In this document: one piece after another, positions 1 through 11,193 of the stretch
Position numbering within the stretch: position 1 is the first letter of the stretch
Layout: each line of letters begins with the position of its first letter
NCBI GenBank assembly: GCA_020137815.1
Contig: CM035358.1
Location: 767,356-831,355, forward strand
Length of the DNA: 64,000 nt
From: Hormiphora californensis
Taxonomy: Eukaryota > Ctenophora > Tentaculata > Cydippida > Pleurobrachiidae
Direction: 5' to 3'
Program-made: the position numbers and the translations under genes
Notes under the pieces: generated by a model
The model's database searches: none
What the model was told of the DNA's origin: nothing
What the model saw: only the letters and a program-made list of their open reading frames with translations

Positions 1-136
1 ACATCTTCAAAATGGAAAAAGGCAAAGGTGACTTATATTTTCCTAGCATTTTAGAATTTCAAGTGTGTTCAAATTTCTTCTGTTTGACAGATGGCACGGC
101 TAATATCCTATTGGCAAACGATTTAGTCCTAAATAC

Positions 137-196
137 TCTCTCTTTCTCTCTCCCTCTCTTTCTCTCTCTCGCTCTCTCTTTCTCTCTCTTTCCGCA
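137..196. repeat. CT-rich simple repeat upstream of the K2P gene
   Basis: Imperfect (CT)n tract with interspersed TTT and CCC. It lies about 190 bp before the channel start codon, so it may sit in the promoter or 5' UTR. Nothing else is recognisable in the first 380 bases. Confidence 0.7.
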
Positions 197-381
197 TGGC
201 CACCACGCTTCTCATTCTCCTATCCCTACTAAGTACAAAAATAATATCATAACGCACACTAATTTAATAATTCCTATCCGGCCATTGGCTGGGAAGCCTT
301 CTCCAACTCTCCCAATCTTTTCCTTTTTCACAACTCGAGAGAGCATTATATGATCGTGATCTAACTCTGAGCTCTGTTCTA

Positions 382-3087
382 ATGCCTCCACCACGTATTA
401 TACAACGTCCCTTCTCATCAGGGGTTAGTTTCAAGTATTCCGTGTTTATCCTCCTCGCCAATGCCCTCTACATCTATTGTGGTTCCCTGGTCTTCGTCTA
501 CTTTGAAGGTGAGCAGATTTGTTACTGTTGTTTGTGCCTAACCATATTGTTGGTGTGAGCATGGTTTATCAATTATTTTATTCTTTTGCCGCGTATATCT
601 AAAGCGCTTCGTGTTTTCTATTGATTCAGGAATGTAAATCATCAACACACAGCAAGGGCTAAGGTGTGTGTAGTTAAATTGTGTTCTAAGTGATGCCTCA
701 CACACACATAGAAACCCAGCAGTTGGCATGGTTTGGCATGGTCCACTAACCTTCTTTCTTTCTATCTCTACAAACTGATCTTCCCATTCAGGTGCTGCAG
801 AGTTGAAGGAGGCGAACCATGACTACGAGACCCAGCTACACCTAATAGAGCACCTGGGTGATAGGGCAGAGGAACTTCTACCACAAGTCCTCCAACTGCA
901 GGTATTATACAGTGCTGCAGGTGTATGTGGTGTTGGCGAAACTGTGTAGAGTGTAGTTTCGTGCCGTACCATGTCACCACAAAACTCTCCCTCTCCCTCT
1001 CTAACCACCCCACCTCAACAATTTTACTCCAACTCTTACCCAACTCTTACCTAACCACTCCAAATCTAACCACTCTCTCTCTAACCACCTCACCTCTAAC
1101 CCCTTCACCTCTAACCACTCAACAGAAAGATATGTGTGTGAAGAGTAATGATGTGGAGGATGGTAAGTCGTGGAGGTATACCGGGTCTATAGCCTACTGT
1201 CTGTCTATCTTATCTACAGTGGGATATGGAGTGAACTCCCCCCATGATACCTCATCCAGGTAGTTACCATTAGTTACCATTAGTTACCATTAGTTACCAT
1301 TAGTTACCATTAGTTACCATTAGTTACCATGTTTGTGTAATGTTTGAATTAATTAGTGCACTATGTAGATTATAGATCGTGTCACGATCTTAGCCTCTAA
1401 GTCCATGATTGCCCTTCGTCTCCCCCAACCAGTCCCTAACTATCCCCCTTCTCCCCCAGTCCCTGACTATCCCCCTTCTCCCCCAGTCCCTGACTATCCC
1501 ACCGCTCCCCCAGTCCCTGACTATCCCACAGCTCCCCCAGTCCCTGACTATCCCACCGCTCCCCCAGTCCCTGACACTATCCCCCTTCTCCCTCATTCCC
1601 TGACTATCCCACAGCTCCCCCAGTCCCTGACTATCCCCCTTCTCCCTCATTCCCTGACTATCCCACAGCTCCCCCAGTCCCTGACACTATCCCCCTTCTC
1701 CCTCAGGTTGGTGACTATGATCTACACAATATTCGCACTTCCCATCTACGCAGTCTACCTATCCTACACCAACCGCCTCATCAGCCGCCTAACAACCCGG
1801 TGTGCCCGGTTCTTCATTGCCCACTGTCCCTGCGGTTGGAGCCGTAACGCCCGGAAGTGGGCCCGGACACGGGCACGCCACAAGTACGACCGACTGTACA
1901 CGTGCACTACCACGTCCGTCAGTGAGCGGATATGTACAGGAAGCACCCGAGTTGCGACCACTGTTCAGAGCAGTAGTGTGGAGGAGGGGAGTGATGTGGG
2001 GGAGGTGGAGATGGGGGATGATGGGAATATCGTGGATGCCAAGACTATGGAGGTGATGTTGGAGGGGTTGATCTTGGATCTTGAGTCTATGGATAAGATT
2101 GTGATTGGTGTTGCAAATACACCACGTCGCGGGGTACGGCCATCCTCATGGGGAGATAAGATCATTAGTGACCAGGGGGTAACCAAGGTAACTGATGATA
2201 ACAGTGTTACCATAGTAACGGATGGTGTTGATAAACCTTGTTACCATGAAGATAACGGGAGTTTGACGGATACTGTGACTGATATGGTAACCATGGTAAC
2301 TGATGAATGCCATGGCGACCAAGGCAACATGAGTAGTGATTCGGGTATTGACCAACCAGCGGGTGAAGATCAGGACGATAGGAAGAGTTCAGACAACATC
2401 CCGACATCATCCTCCCCCTCTCTAGGACAGCAACACGACCTGGCTGCAGACAGTGGGTATGACGTCACAACGGAGGGTAACAATGTTAGTTCGGTTGCCA
2501 TGGTGACAACAAACAATCAGGATAGTGACTCAATTATTGAAGTTGACGATCATCATACCTGCACGCATCCTACAGACACATCAGAATCAGTGGACCACAC
2601 TGAATCTTCGTTATATCGATTGCAAAAATCTGAAGTGAGTGAGAGTCTAGACATTCTGCTACAGTGTACAATCTCCCGGCATTCAGAAGAAGAAGAAGAA
2701 GATGATGAGGAGTTAAAGAAGGAAGAGCTGATAAACCAACTGAAACAAACATTCCCATTTCTTGTTATAAACTTTCTAGTCTCATTCACATTTCTCCTAG
2801 TCTACATGCTCCTACTTCTATTGTGGTGTGAGGTCCGGGAATCTGATCAGATCTTGAAGGAGATGTACTGGCAGGTCATGTCTTTCACCTCTGTCGGGTT
2901 TGGTGATGAATTCAGGGACATTGACAGTATACCGACACACATTCCGCCCATTCTAAACACTGCTGCTGTTAGTTTTGTTATACTTCCACTGGGTATATCA
3001 ATGTGTACCAACCTCTTTTATACAATCCAACAATTATCTGCTGACCAGGGCAAGAAACTAAGGCGCTGTGTCCGGGGCAAGAGGTGA
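382..3087 (+). CDS. Two-pore-domain (K2P) potassium channel, four exons
   Basis: Exons 382-508, 792-901, 1126-1259 and 1707-3087 join in frame with GT-AG introns to give about 583 residues. K2P subunits dimerise in the plasma membrane to form background K+ leak channels. Residues about 17-42 are M1 (ends LVFVYFEG). Exon 2 is the charged extracellular cap helix. Exon 3 carries P1 with the filter TVGYG (about 110-114). Exon 4 opens with M2 (TMIYTIFALPIYAVYL), then an acidic and Ser/Thr-rich cytoplasmic loop of about 320 residues, then M3 (from about 472), P2 with SVGFGDEF (about 518) and M4. The C-terminus is very short. In most K2Ps the M2-M3 loop is short and the C-terminus carries regulation, so here regulation may have moved to the loop. 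I chose the ATG at 382 because it gives a short N-terminus directly before M1. The subfamily cannot be decided by eye. Confidence 0.9.
1261..1330. repeat. 10-bp tandem repeat directly after a K2P splice donor
   Basis: Seven perfect copies of TAGTTACCAT begin one base into intron 3. The donor GTAGTTACC is itself the start of the array, so the repeat appears to have grown out of the splice site. Confidence 0.9.
1432..1700. repeat. Pyrimidine-rich minisatellite at the end of K2P intron 3
   Basis: About 14 copies of an 18-20 bp unit like CCCCCAGTCCCTGACTATCC, with variants ending CCCACAGCTCC. It runs to within a few bases of the exon 4 acceptor and supplies many CAG or ACAG pseudo-acceptors. Much of it is open in the exon 4 frame and would read as Pro-rich repeats (VPDYPPSPP). 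Confidence 0.9.
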
Positions 3088-3348
3088 GAGAGAGATGAAG
3101 CAAGACTTTGTAAACCGATTAATTGAATGTTTGTGTTTTGAGATAAAGCTAAGGGTGAACAGTGTTCACTGAACTAAGCAAGATCGATAAAAAGTTTTCA
3201 GTTTTCAGTATTATATATTATGTGGGCTTGGGAACCGTATTACAAATTCTGTTGATCATGTTTGCGTGCTTATTACAGTGGACTTTAACTCGATATAAAT
3301 TCGTTTTGATAAAATCGGTAAATGGTTGTCTTGCTTACAATGGAGGGT

Positions 3349-3512
3349 GATGTACTTACGGGGTTTGGGGGGTGATAATGTACTTACGGGGGTCAGGGGG
3401 AGGAGATAATGTACTTACGGGGGTCAGGGGGAGGAGATAATGTACTTACGGGGGTCAGGGGGAGGAGATAATGTACTTACGGGGGGTCAGGGGGATGTAC
3501 TTATGGGGTTTG
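3349..3512. repeat. Tandem repeat carrying copies of a minus-strand splice donor
   Basis: About six units of roughly 31 bp contain ATGTACTTACGGGG. On the minus strand this reads CCCCGTAAGTACAT, the same GTAAGTACAT that forms the donor after the exon at 3551-3627. The array looks like amplification of that donor region. Confidence 0.8.
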
Positions 3513-3550
3513 GGGGGGGTGGTAACCATGACAACTGGTGATGTACTTAC

Positions 3551-6273
3551 ATCCAAAGAGAGTAGCACCTCCAGCACGGGGTGGTCCACCAAGAGGCCGG
3601 ACTTTCTCCAACTCCCTCTCTCGTACCCTGAAAATGTTTTAAAGATGTGGCCTGTGGGACAAGTTATTGATCAGGAAAGTGGGGGCCCGGAAAGTGTTAG
3701 TACAGAGTGTTTCTTGTTTGTTTGTCTGTCTGTTTGTCTGTTGGTGAGCATCAAACTTGTTGTCAAGTATCATTCCTCCCCTGAGGAACAAACACAAAAC
3801 ATGCAAAGGGGGGGGGGGGAAGCAGACACAATTCACACACATATATATAAATCATGCATGGTTAGATGCTTGTAACATTCATCCAGGAGACATTATTATA
3901 ACTGGGATCTGGTGTCCATTCATTTCAACAGACTACAGATCACATATATCTGGTGTTCATTCAATTCCAGCACCATAACGCACTTACAACACATGTATGG
4001 GGGTAAGCGTGGGCTTAGGTTTTGGCTTTCTTCGAGACTTGGGGGCACTACCCGCACTAAATGTTAACAAAGGTAAAACGAGGAAAACAATACAATATGT
4101 TATATGAGACATCTGCTTTGGAAGAAGATGGTCACAGGTAAGTATATAAAGAGACCACTTTCTAGTCCAGTGTAGTACTACATAATAAGAAAGTATACTA
4201 AGTTACCTACTTCTTAGTTTTGAGTAGCACGAGAAAGGACCTGATTCGAGGCTCAACACAAACGGTGTAAAAGAAGAAACATCGGAAACAGTGCATTAGT
4301 TTAAACTTTTATAATTACCTCTCACTAGCCCTATCCTTAGCCATTTTACGGGCAGTTTTGGAGCCGAACGGCGCGTGAGGTGAGACATCTATTTTCTTAA
4401 TCTCCATCACTTCACCCTCTTGATAGAATGAGTCTCTTCGTTCCATCGTTCCCTTGTTAATAAGATGCCAATAATAATCTTCGCAGCAGTACATATACCT
4501 GTGATCGGGGTGTTAATTAGAGGTCCGATGTGTGTATAATAACATTCCACACTCAGTGACTGCAGGACATGTCCCCACCCTATCTACCAGGTCCGACCTA
4601 ATATTTATGTGTTTATAATCAGTATTACTAGGCATTATGTTGGGATTTACTGCACTCACCCGTCACATGGTAGTTTGTCTTCATCTCCACACGTTCTCTC
4701 ATCCTCCCTTGACAGTATGGGCGGGGGAGACTCCACTGAGAAATTGGACATGGCGTAGTCATCTGAGGAAATGTTTATGAAGGAGCACGAAAAACAATTT
4801 TAGTATGCTTTGGTACAAGGATAAATGTGTAGCGTGCCATAACAATGTCATTTGTCTTCTGTTTGGTAGCCGGCAGCGTCTTAGCGATCGTCCTACCCTT
4901 GACCGAGGCGTCTCAGTGCTATGATGGGTGTTTGCAGTTTACTAACGGAGTTATAGCTCAACAACACCAGTCTCTAGGAAGTCAGATATTTGATAATTAT
5001 GGTTAGTAGATCCTCGTTTACCCAAACTTGTGTATTGGTATAACAGGTGAAGTAATATCTATATTTTCCCACAGAATCATGCCGTTCAAGTGACATAAAG
5101 ACGTGCAAAGTCTCAAACGATACATCAGGTGAATCAGAATCCTGCGTCAGTTTTTCGGGTATTTTCAATGCAACAACGTTCCACCTCCCGACCAGTGATG
5201 CCTATGATATGAGCCTGAACTTTCATTACAGCGAATGTTTCCCTGCCTATCAGATGTCTGAATTCTTCTGCGATGTGATCGGGTACTACATCCAGGAACT
5301 ACTAGAAGAACACATGGAAGGGGTAAATTGAACACTGATATATTATACTCTCCTTGTAGCAGTAAAACCTCGATTTACAAGACCTCGACTTTGCAAAAAC
5401 CGTCCACCGAGTAGTCTGGTAAATTGAGGTTTGACTTTGTTTTGTTCAAAACCCGTGCAATGCAAAGAGAGAGGGTCAAGTTAATCGACACTCCTCTCTC
5501 TCAGGTCACTATAGAACAAGTGCTGATAGAGTGCGGTAACAGCCACGTATGTACTGATGAGAATTGCCTCCATCATGAAATCACCCATCACCAATCAGAC
5601 ACCTACATTGCGGAGGATGGATCTCAGGTGCTATTTTTAGTGCTCCTTGTCGCCTTGTTTCTTGTGGTAACATTCGTTTTAGGGAGGTGGTGCAGTGTAA
5701 AGACAGCAACAGGGAGGAACAACAGGGACTGTGAGATGGATATGAAACCTCTGCTGTCCAGTTCCCCCCTCATTGGAGCAGCTGCTGGAGATGTAGAGGA
5801 TTGAATTACGATGTGTTACCATGGCAACCTTGTTGTTTCTCTCTCTTTCTCTCTCATCATGCACATGTACCTACCTTACAACACAACACAACAAACAGCT
5901 TTTACCTTTATCAATAACATCCTTGATTCCATAGGATGGAGTGGCAATGCTCTGAAAATGAAACGAAATTAATTCAAGTTATTTCAACTACCTCAAATCG
6001 TCTTTTTATGTAACGTAGCTAGTGAGGCTAACACCATCACATTATTGTGTTACCATAGCAACCCACCTCTGGTTGCTGTGGTTTCTGGTTATCAGTTGAA
6101 TCCTCATCATCACTAGCATCAGATAGTGGGGGTACAGGTAGCAGCTCAGTGTGACAGAAGGGACACATGTTACCACGCTCTGTTGTCGGGTCCACGGTGG
6201 GGAATCTGCGGAGAGAGTGAGCAGGGTGTGATTTGTGAGAGAGAGAGAGAGAGTGAGAGAGAGAGAGAGAGAG

Positions 6274-6351
<78 letters not shown>

Positions 6352-7527
6352 TATAGAAAAGGAGAGTAACAGAGAGGACGAGGAATCATATTTTAGCACG
6401 CAAATATGTTGGCCGACATGTTTAAAAACACACAAGCTCCATTCACAAGCATCTCACACACACACTCGCTACCTCAGCACGAACTGAGAGTACACACATG
6501 TAGGAGATCTAAGGTTCTCTATTATTATACCCACACAAACTCTACCACACAAGTTCACGATTAGATTGGCATGAGAGTAAACAAAAACTCTGAGCATCGT
6601 ACGGTAGAAATGTCATCTCAACCAACTGGCAACACCACAGAGAACAAACACTCGTACCTCCTAGCAGCGGACTCTAACCTTTCTGATAGTGGTTTAGGAG
6701 CAGGAACACTCTTCCTGACCCTGCTACTCTCCTTAATGTATTGAAGGATGGTAGGAGGTCCCACTCCCTCTAACTCGGATACTGCACTGTAACTGTCCTG
6801 GGAGTCCGCATCGTGCCACTCAGATCGAGACTCGTCACTCGTCACTGGTGATGGATAATATGATTAGGGTTCTACTGTGTCAGATTTGTGAAATAAACAG
6901 TTTCAACAAGGTCAAAGTGTCAACAAGAAGTGCAAAAACATGTCATTGGCCAGGTCGAGTTTCCTACAACTGAAAAAGATGAGCTGAGACATCTTACCGT
7001 GACTGTGGCCGCTTTCTTGAATGCTCACAGAATCCGTTTTAGATCCCGCCTGATCAGATGGGTGGGCTTCAGTCTCCCCCTCATATTCCTTGTGCTCCTG
7101 CTGCTCTCGTAACAAAGCGGGTGCTGAGGAACATTTATTGTTAAGACTTTGCAAATAATTGCAAATAAACAGTATGACCAGGACTTCTATCGAGCAGAAT
7201 GTGAAGCAGCCAGTGGCATGATCTAAACAGACTTCTCTTACCGCTAAGAGTACTAATAACTGGGAGGGGAGGGTAAGGTGAAATTTCCTCCGTCAGGTGC
7301 TGGGGTCGGAAAGAAGATATGGATGCATCGGAGACAAGGGATATCTCTGTTTGGACCTCAACCTCTACACCAACCTGGAAAAAGTAGGTTTTACAAAATT
7401 TAAAGACCAAAACCTTGATTAGCACACTTACAATTGGCGGGAGCCGTCGTGGGCTTCTTGGAGGTGTACTGGATCCTTCCCGGGATTTGGAGCCTGGTAA
7501 AATTTCTGGATCATCCCCTTGATCCAT
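3551..7527 (-). CDS. Ten-exon unrecognised protein, possibly ERICH6/FAM194-like
   Basis: Exons on the minus strand, in order: 7432-7527 (ATG at 7527), 7242-7374, 6998-7123, 6658-6844, 6067-6205, 5906-5951, 4660-4762, 4319-4498, 3988-4056, 3551-3627. Every junction has GT-AG ends and the phases agree throughout, giving at least 353 residues. The N-terminal half is acidic, Ser/Pro-rich and looks disordered. A zinc-ribbon-like CPFC (exon 5) is followed by PCDGYMYCCEDYYWHLINKG (exons 7-8), so the Cys residues may bind metal. Then come DVSPHAPFGSKTARKMAKD and a basic RRKPKPKP stretch. From memory this arrangement recalls glutamate-rich protein 6 (FAM194), but I am not sure. No signal peptide or membrane helix is seen. 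The 3' end is open: reading past the last donor reaches a stop near 3513, or further exons are missed. A separate + strand gene lies in the intron between 4763 and 5905. Confidence 0.7.
4845..5804 (+). CDS. Nested type I single-pass membrane protein, Cys-rich ectodomain
   Basis: Exons 4845-5001, 5075-5322 and 5505-5804 join in frame to a 234-residue protein. MSFVFCLVAGSVLAIVLP is a clear signal peptide, cleaved near EAS-QCYDG. The ectodomain has a CYDGC start, about ten further Cys, N-glycosylation sites (NDT, NAT) and a late CTDENC. One helix (VLFLVLLVALFLVVTFVLG) is followed by a basic stop-transfer and a cytoplasmic tail of about 40 residues ending in a Ser/acidic patch. The spacing of the first and last Cys is loosely like a Ly6/uPAR three-finger domain, but the family is not certain. 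The whole gene sits inside intron 6 of the opposite-strand gene at 3551-7527. Confidence 0.8.
5360..5436. mobile_element. Short pogo/Tigger-type MITE remnant
   Basis: Inverted ends CAGTAAAACCTCGATTTAC and (reverse) AGTCAAACCTCAATTTACC enclose about 30 bp. This end sequence is typical of non-autonomous pogo-like elements of the Tc1/mariner superfamily. It lies in intron 2 of the nested gene. Confidence 0.6.
6227..6352. repeat. (GA)n microsatellite
   Basis: About 125 bp of nearly pure GA, just upstream of the exon 5 acceptor of the minus-strand gene. On that strand it reads as a long polypyrimidine tract. Confidence 0.95.
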
Positions 7528-7539
7528 CTTGTGTTTCTC

Positions 7540-8386
7540 AGTTTGGAGTCATGAAGTTGTGTAATAATCTAAAGTTATATGATTGATTTTCAAAGTAGTG
7601 TTAGAGAAGGTCACACGGGAAATTAGCAACTCTATTAGGGACGGAACTGGGCGTGGCCCTGTGCGTCCGGGGCCAGGGGCCGCAGCCAAGGTCGATTGGG
7701 GGTTGAAACCTCCACAAGTAGGGGCCAGGTACTGCGAGCCCCGGTAGGGATTTCGGAGGCGAAGCACCCCGGAAAGTTTGGGAAAGCCGGATTGACCGGT
7801 TCAACAAAATAAATCAGGGTACACAATCACTATACATTAAGTTGGCCCCGGAAAGTTGAAACACAAACAGGCTGAAAAACGAAAATCACGGCAAAATCAG
7901 AAAATTGTTGAAAAATTTCAAATCACATTTAATTCTAAATACGCCGCGCGAGTAGTGAATCGCGCGTTACATTTATTTTCTTATCTGGCAGCGCAGTTTT
8001 TCGTGAAACAAAGAGCCGCGCATAATAGTCCAATGTCCATTTGTAAAGTTTTCGACCGTGGGAAAGTTTTCAAACCGTGGAAAAAGAGAGCTTTGAAAAG
8101 CGCTGCCTTGTCCCGCTGCGGAGTGCGGGGCCAGGGCCCAGCAACGTTTGCCAAAAGAGAGATACATACAATAACTAAGGGAGAAAAATGTCTCTCTCTT
8201 TCTTAGTTTTTGTATGTATCTCTCTTTCGAACACTTTCCCACGGTCCAAAAACTTTCCCGGGGGGGGGGGGGGGGGGGGGCGTGGGAAATACCGTAAGAG
8301 CTTCCACTATTGCGTTTTACTAAAAGACCCAAATAAAAAGTTTGTGTTGCCGTCGCCGAAAAATAAAATTTGTGGTTTACTCTTCC
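7540..8386. other. Gene-free stretch, decayed repeat DNA
   Basis: No exon is supported. It contains related motifs in both orientations (CCGTGGGAAAGT at about 8048 and ACTTTCCCACGG at about 8232), a palindrome around 8156-8228 (AGAGATACATACA against TGTATGTATCTCT), and a run of about 20 G at 8261. This looks like the body of an unidentified element with C/G-run ends. Confidence 0.4.
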
Positions 8387-9553
8387 GGGGGGGGGGGGGG
8401 GGGTGACACGTAACACTTTGTAACACTTTGTAACATGTAACGTGCACAAAAAATTTTCTGCACATGTTACAAAGTGTTACATAGTGTTACAAAGTGTTAC
8501 ATAGTGTTACAAAGTGTTACAAAGTGTTACATAGTGTTACATAGTGTTACAAAGTGTTACATAGTGTTACAAAGTGTTACATAGTGTTACAAAGTGTTAC
8601 ATAGTGTTACAAAGTGTTACATAGTGTTACAAAGTGTTACAAAGTGTTACATAGTGTTACAAAGTGTTACATAGTGTTACAAAGTGTTACATAGTGTTAC
8701 AAAGTGTCACAAAGTGTTACATAGTGTCACAAAGTGTTACAAATTGTTACAAATTGTTACAAATTGTTACAAAATATTTACAAAATATATAAGACTGTTG
8801 GTGAATAAGTAATTTGAACGACTTTGGTGTCTTTCTAGAACACATATAAAAGTTTTAAATCATTTCTAGGGTTAAAACATACACTTTTTTACTAATTTGC
8901 GCATGTTTTGAGCCTCCGATGTCATCGACTGTGGAAATCAGGGCTGAAATAGTCCATTTGGTAAAGAAAAATATGAACTTTAGACAATGGTAAAGTTTTT
9001 AGAGTGATATTAAAAGTATTGTGCCTCTCAGAGGCCCCCAATGTGCTGAGTCACCTGTGAGTTGTGACCCAATCGACTTTTTTTCATTGGTAATCGATTC
9101 TTTGTACTCAATAAGATGATATACAACGTTTCTGTTGGAAAAAGAAATAAAATTTTTCCAAAATCAATTTTTTGGTCAAAGATTGAAAATTTGCTTCGCT
9201 ACAAATCCTTGTGTTTTTGTAAATATTTTGTAACAATTTGTAACACTTTGTAACAATTTGTAACACTTTGTGACACTATGTAACACTTTGTAACACTATG
9301 TAACACTTTGTGACACTTTGTAACACAATGTAACACTTTGTAACACTTTGTAACACTATGTAACACTATGTAACACTTTGTAACACTTTGTAACACTATG
9401 TAACACTTTGTAACACTATGTAACACTTTGTAACACTTTGTAACACTATGTAACACTTTGTAACACTATGTAACACTTTGTAACATGTAACGTGCACAAA
9501 AAGTTTTCTGCACATGTTACAAAGTGTTACAAAGTGTTACGTGTCACCCCCCC
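8387..9553. mobile_element. Fold-back element with 10-bp subterminal repeats
   Basis: The element starts with a G run and GTGACACGTAACACTTTG and ends with the exact reverse, CAAAGTGTTACGTGTCAC, plus a C run. Inside each end lie hundreds of bases of alternating TTACAAAGTG and TTACATAGTG units, in opposite orientation at the two ends (about 8461-8760 and 9225-9480), around a unique core of about 460 bp. The unit also surrounds a small nested palindrome (GTAACGTGCAC, A-rich, TGCACATGTTAC). CTCTTCC flanks both sides (8380-8386 and 9554-9560) and is a likely target duplication. No transposase is present, so it is non-autonomous. Confidence 0.75.
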
Positions 9554-9560
9554 CTCTTCC

Positions 9561-9807
9561 GACTTCCGTGTTGACTGTTGTCATGTTGGCATACATCATA
9601 GGCCCTCTACCCGTCCCCTCGTTGACTGTTGCACAGGCAGCATGTGCCGTTATGTCACCCACAGCGTTGAAATTTTGTTACTCAACAACTAAAATTTGGG
9701 TACATCGCTGTGCGAGGGCTGTTGAGGATGACAGAGTCACCTACTTTGGAGGAAGCAACGAATCTCGCTTCTTCCAACAGCAGAACTTGTGCCTATCGCC
9801 TCACTGA
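9561..9807 (+). pseudogene. Possible GPCR C-terminal fragment, 5' end lost
   Basis: An open frame directly after the fold-back element ends at 9807. It reads two hydrophobic stretches (TVVMLAYIIGPLPVPSLTV and AQAACAVMSPTALKFCYS), then basic TTKIWVHRCARAVEDD and a short polar tail. This resembles helices 6-7 and the tail of a seven-helix receptor. No upstream exons were found, and the frame is cut by the insertion. It could also be chance. Confidence 0.3.
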
Positions 9808-10186
9808 GGTCTGAGTTAGTGGTATCCACTGGTGGATAGAGGGCATTATGTGCAAGTGTTTATCAATGACATATAACTCAACAGGCCTCTCAGGGAGAGC
9901 TGCAGAATATGTCGAGGAAGATATTTCTAGCGTTCGGAGGAAGAGAGAGAGAGAGAAATAATAATGCTACATTCTCTCCATCGCATTCACAGACTATCAT
10001 GATCAACTCTCTCGCTGTTCAATGGGCTCAATGGAGCAAACATAACGTTAGACACACTGTTATTGTATAGTGTCAGAGAATAAGGATCGGTTGATTGTAT
10101 AAATTATTATTGTAGAAGAGCACGTTCTTCTACAATAAAACCCGTCTGCTCATTTTGTTTAGTCGGAAGGAGAAAACTTCCTCATT

Positions 10187-10462
10187 GGGCGCACACAGAC
10201 TGCCCATGCTTGACCATGCCCATATGTGGGCAAGATTTTGACCAAGTCGCACAGACTGACCAAACTTGGTCATTTGACCAAGCTTGGAGAGAAAACTGAA
10301 ACTAATCCATAACATATCGAAAACCACTGAACCCGACTAATTTTGATACGCTGAATCACGTAAGCAACTTTTCCAATCCGTCTGAGATCGGAAAAGTGTC
10401 CTAATTGAGTATAATTGGGTCTTAATGTGCATGGTCAAGCATGGGCAGTCTGTGTGTGCCCA
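10187..10462. mobile_element. MITE with about 33-bp terminal inverted repeats
   Basis: Left end GGGCGCACACAGACTGCCCA continues to TGCTTGACCATGC. The right end is its reverse (GCATGGTCAAGCATGGGCAG, then TCTGTGTGTGCCCA). The interior of about 200 bp is itself partly palindromic (CTTGGTCATTTGACCAAG). Confidence 0.65.
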
Positions 10463-10712
10463 TTGTTATTCAGTAGAATATGTGTTGCTAACTAGTAACT
10501 GTTCTGTACTGAAGTATACTGACATCATTATGTACACATGTGGTTCCTTCACCACGTGCTCCACATACATCCCTCTCTTCCCAGGATACTTGCTATCTTT
10601 TGTCTCTTCCCCCAGTCATGTGCCATGCTTCCGCTATCCCTTTTGCTTTTAGAATGAACTCAAGGCTTATAATTAGATTCTTTTGTATTCCAATATATAT
10701 TTCTGTAGTCCC

Positions 10713-10753
<41 letters not shown>

Positions 10754-10815
10754 TCTCTCAGCCTCACTCCCTCTCTCTCCCTCTCTCTCAGTCTCACTCC
10801 CTCTCTCTCCCTCTA
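10713..10815. repeat. (CT)n microsatellite with CTCACTCC interruptions
   Basis: CT dinucleotide array with three longer-period interruptions. Confidence 0.9.
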
Positions 10816-11193
10816 GTCGAGCCCCTGTCCAGTGCATGCCACAGCAGGATACAAATTACAGATCTGGCACATACTTATTTCTTCCCGGAAATAATTAGCA
10901 CAAAGAGGACATATTATATACAAACTATAGTTATTAGAGGGCCATGAAAATAAGAAGATGGAAGAGATAGAAAGAGAGATGAAGAGAGATAGAGACAGAA
11001 AGAGAACGGCACGTCTGATAACTAGCAGACATATATAATGAAGGGCTCATTGATGGATTGCATGGCTAATTTTATATTGCATTTGGAGCACTGGAGCACA
11101 GCATACAACAGACTATAATGTACCACACTAATTTACCATCAAGATTTAGTCTACAACTCTGATGTAAGGGCTTAATTTTTACTCAACCATTAA

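Noticed and set aside
1390-1650. Minus-strand open frame of repeating RDWG units
   Set aside because: It is the antisense of the K2P intron minisatellite.
6042-6435. Open frames reading long Ser-Leu or Arg-Glu repeats over GA/CT tracts (also near 14005, 18547, 30054, 32397, 38184, 53069, 55343)
   Set aside because: They are dinucleotide repeats translated in all frames and have no unique sequence.
7549-7826. Minus-strand open frames in a GC-rich patch next to the ten-exon gene
   Set aside because: Three overlapping frames are open at once, a sign of GC-rich repeat DNA, and no splice sites fit.
8411-8760. Regular 10-bp repeats that could suggest a CRISPR-like or coding array
   Set aside because: Units are far too short and lack spacers; they are subterminal repeats of a fold-back element, and the genome is eukaryotic.
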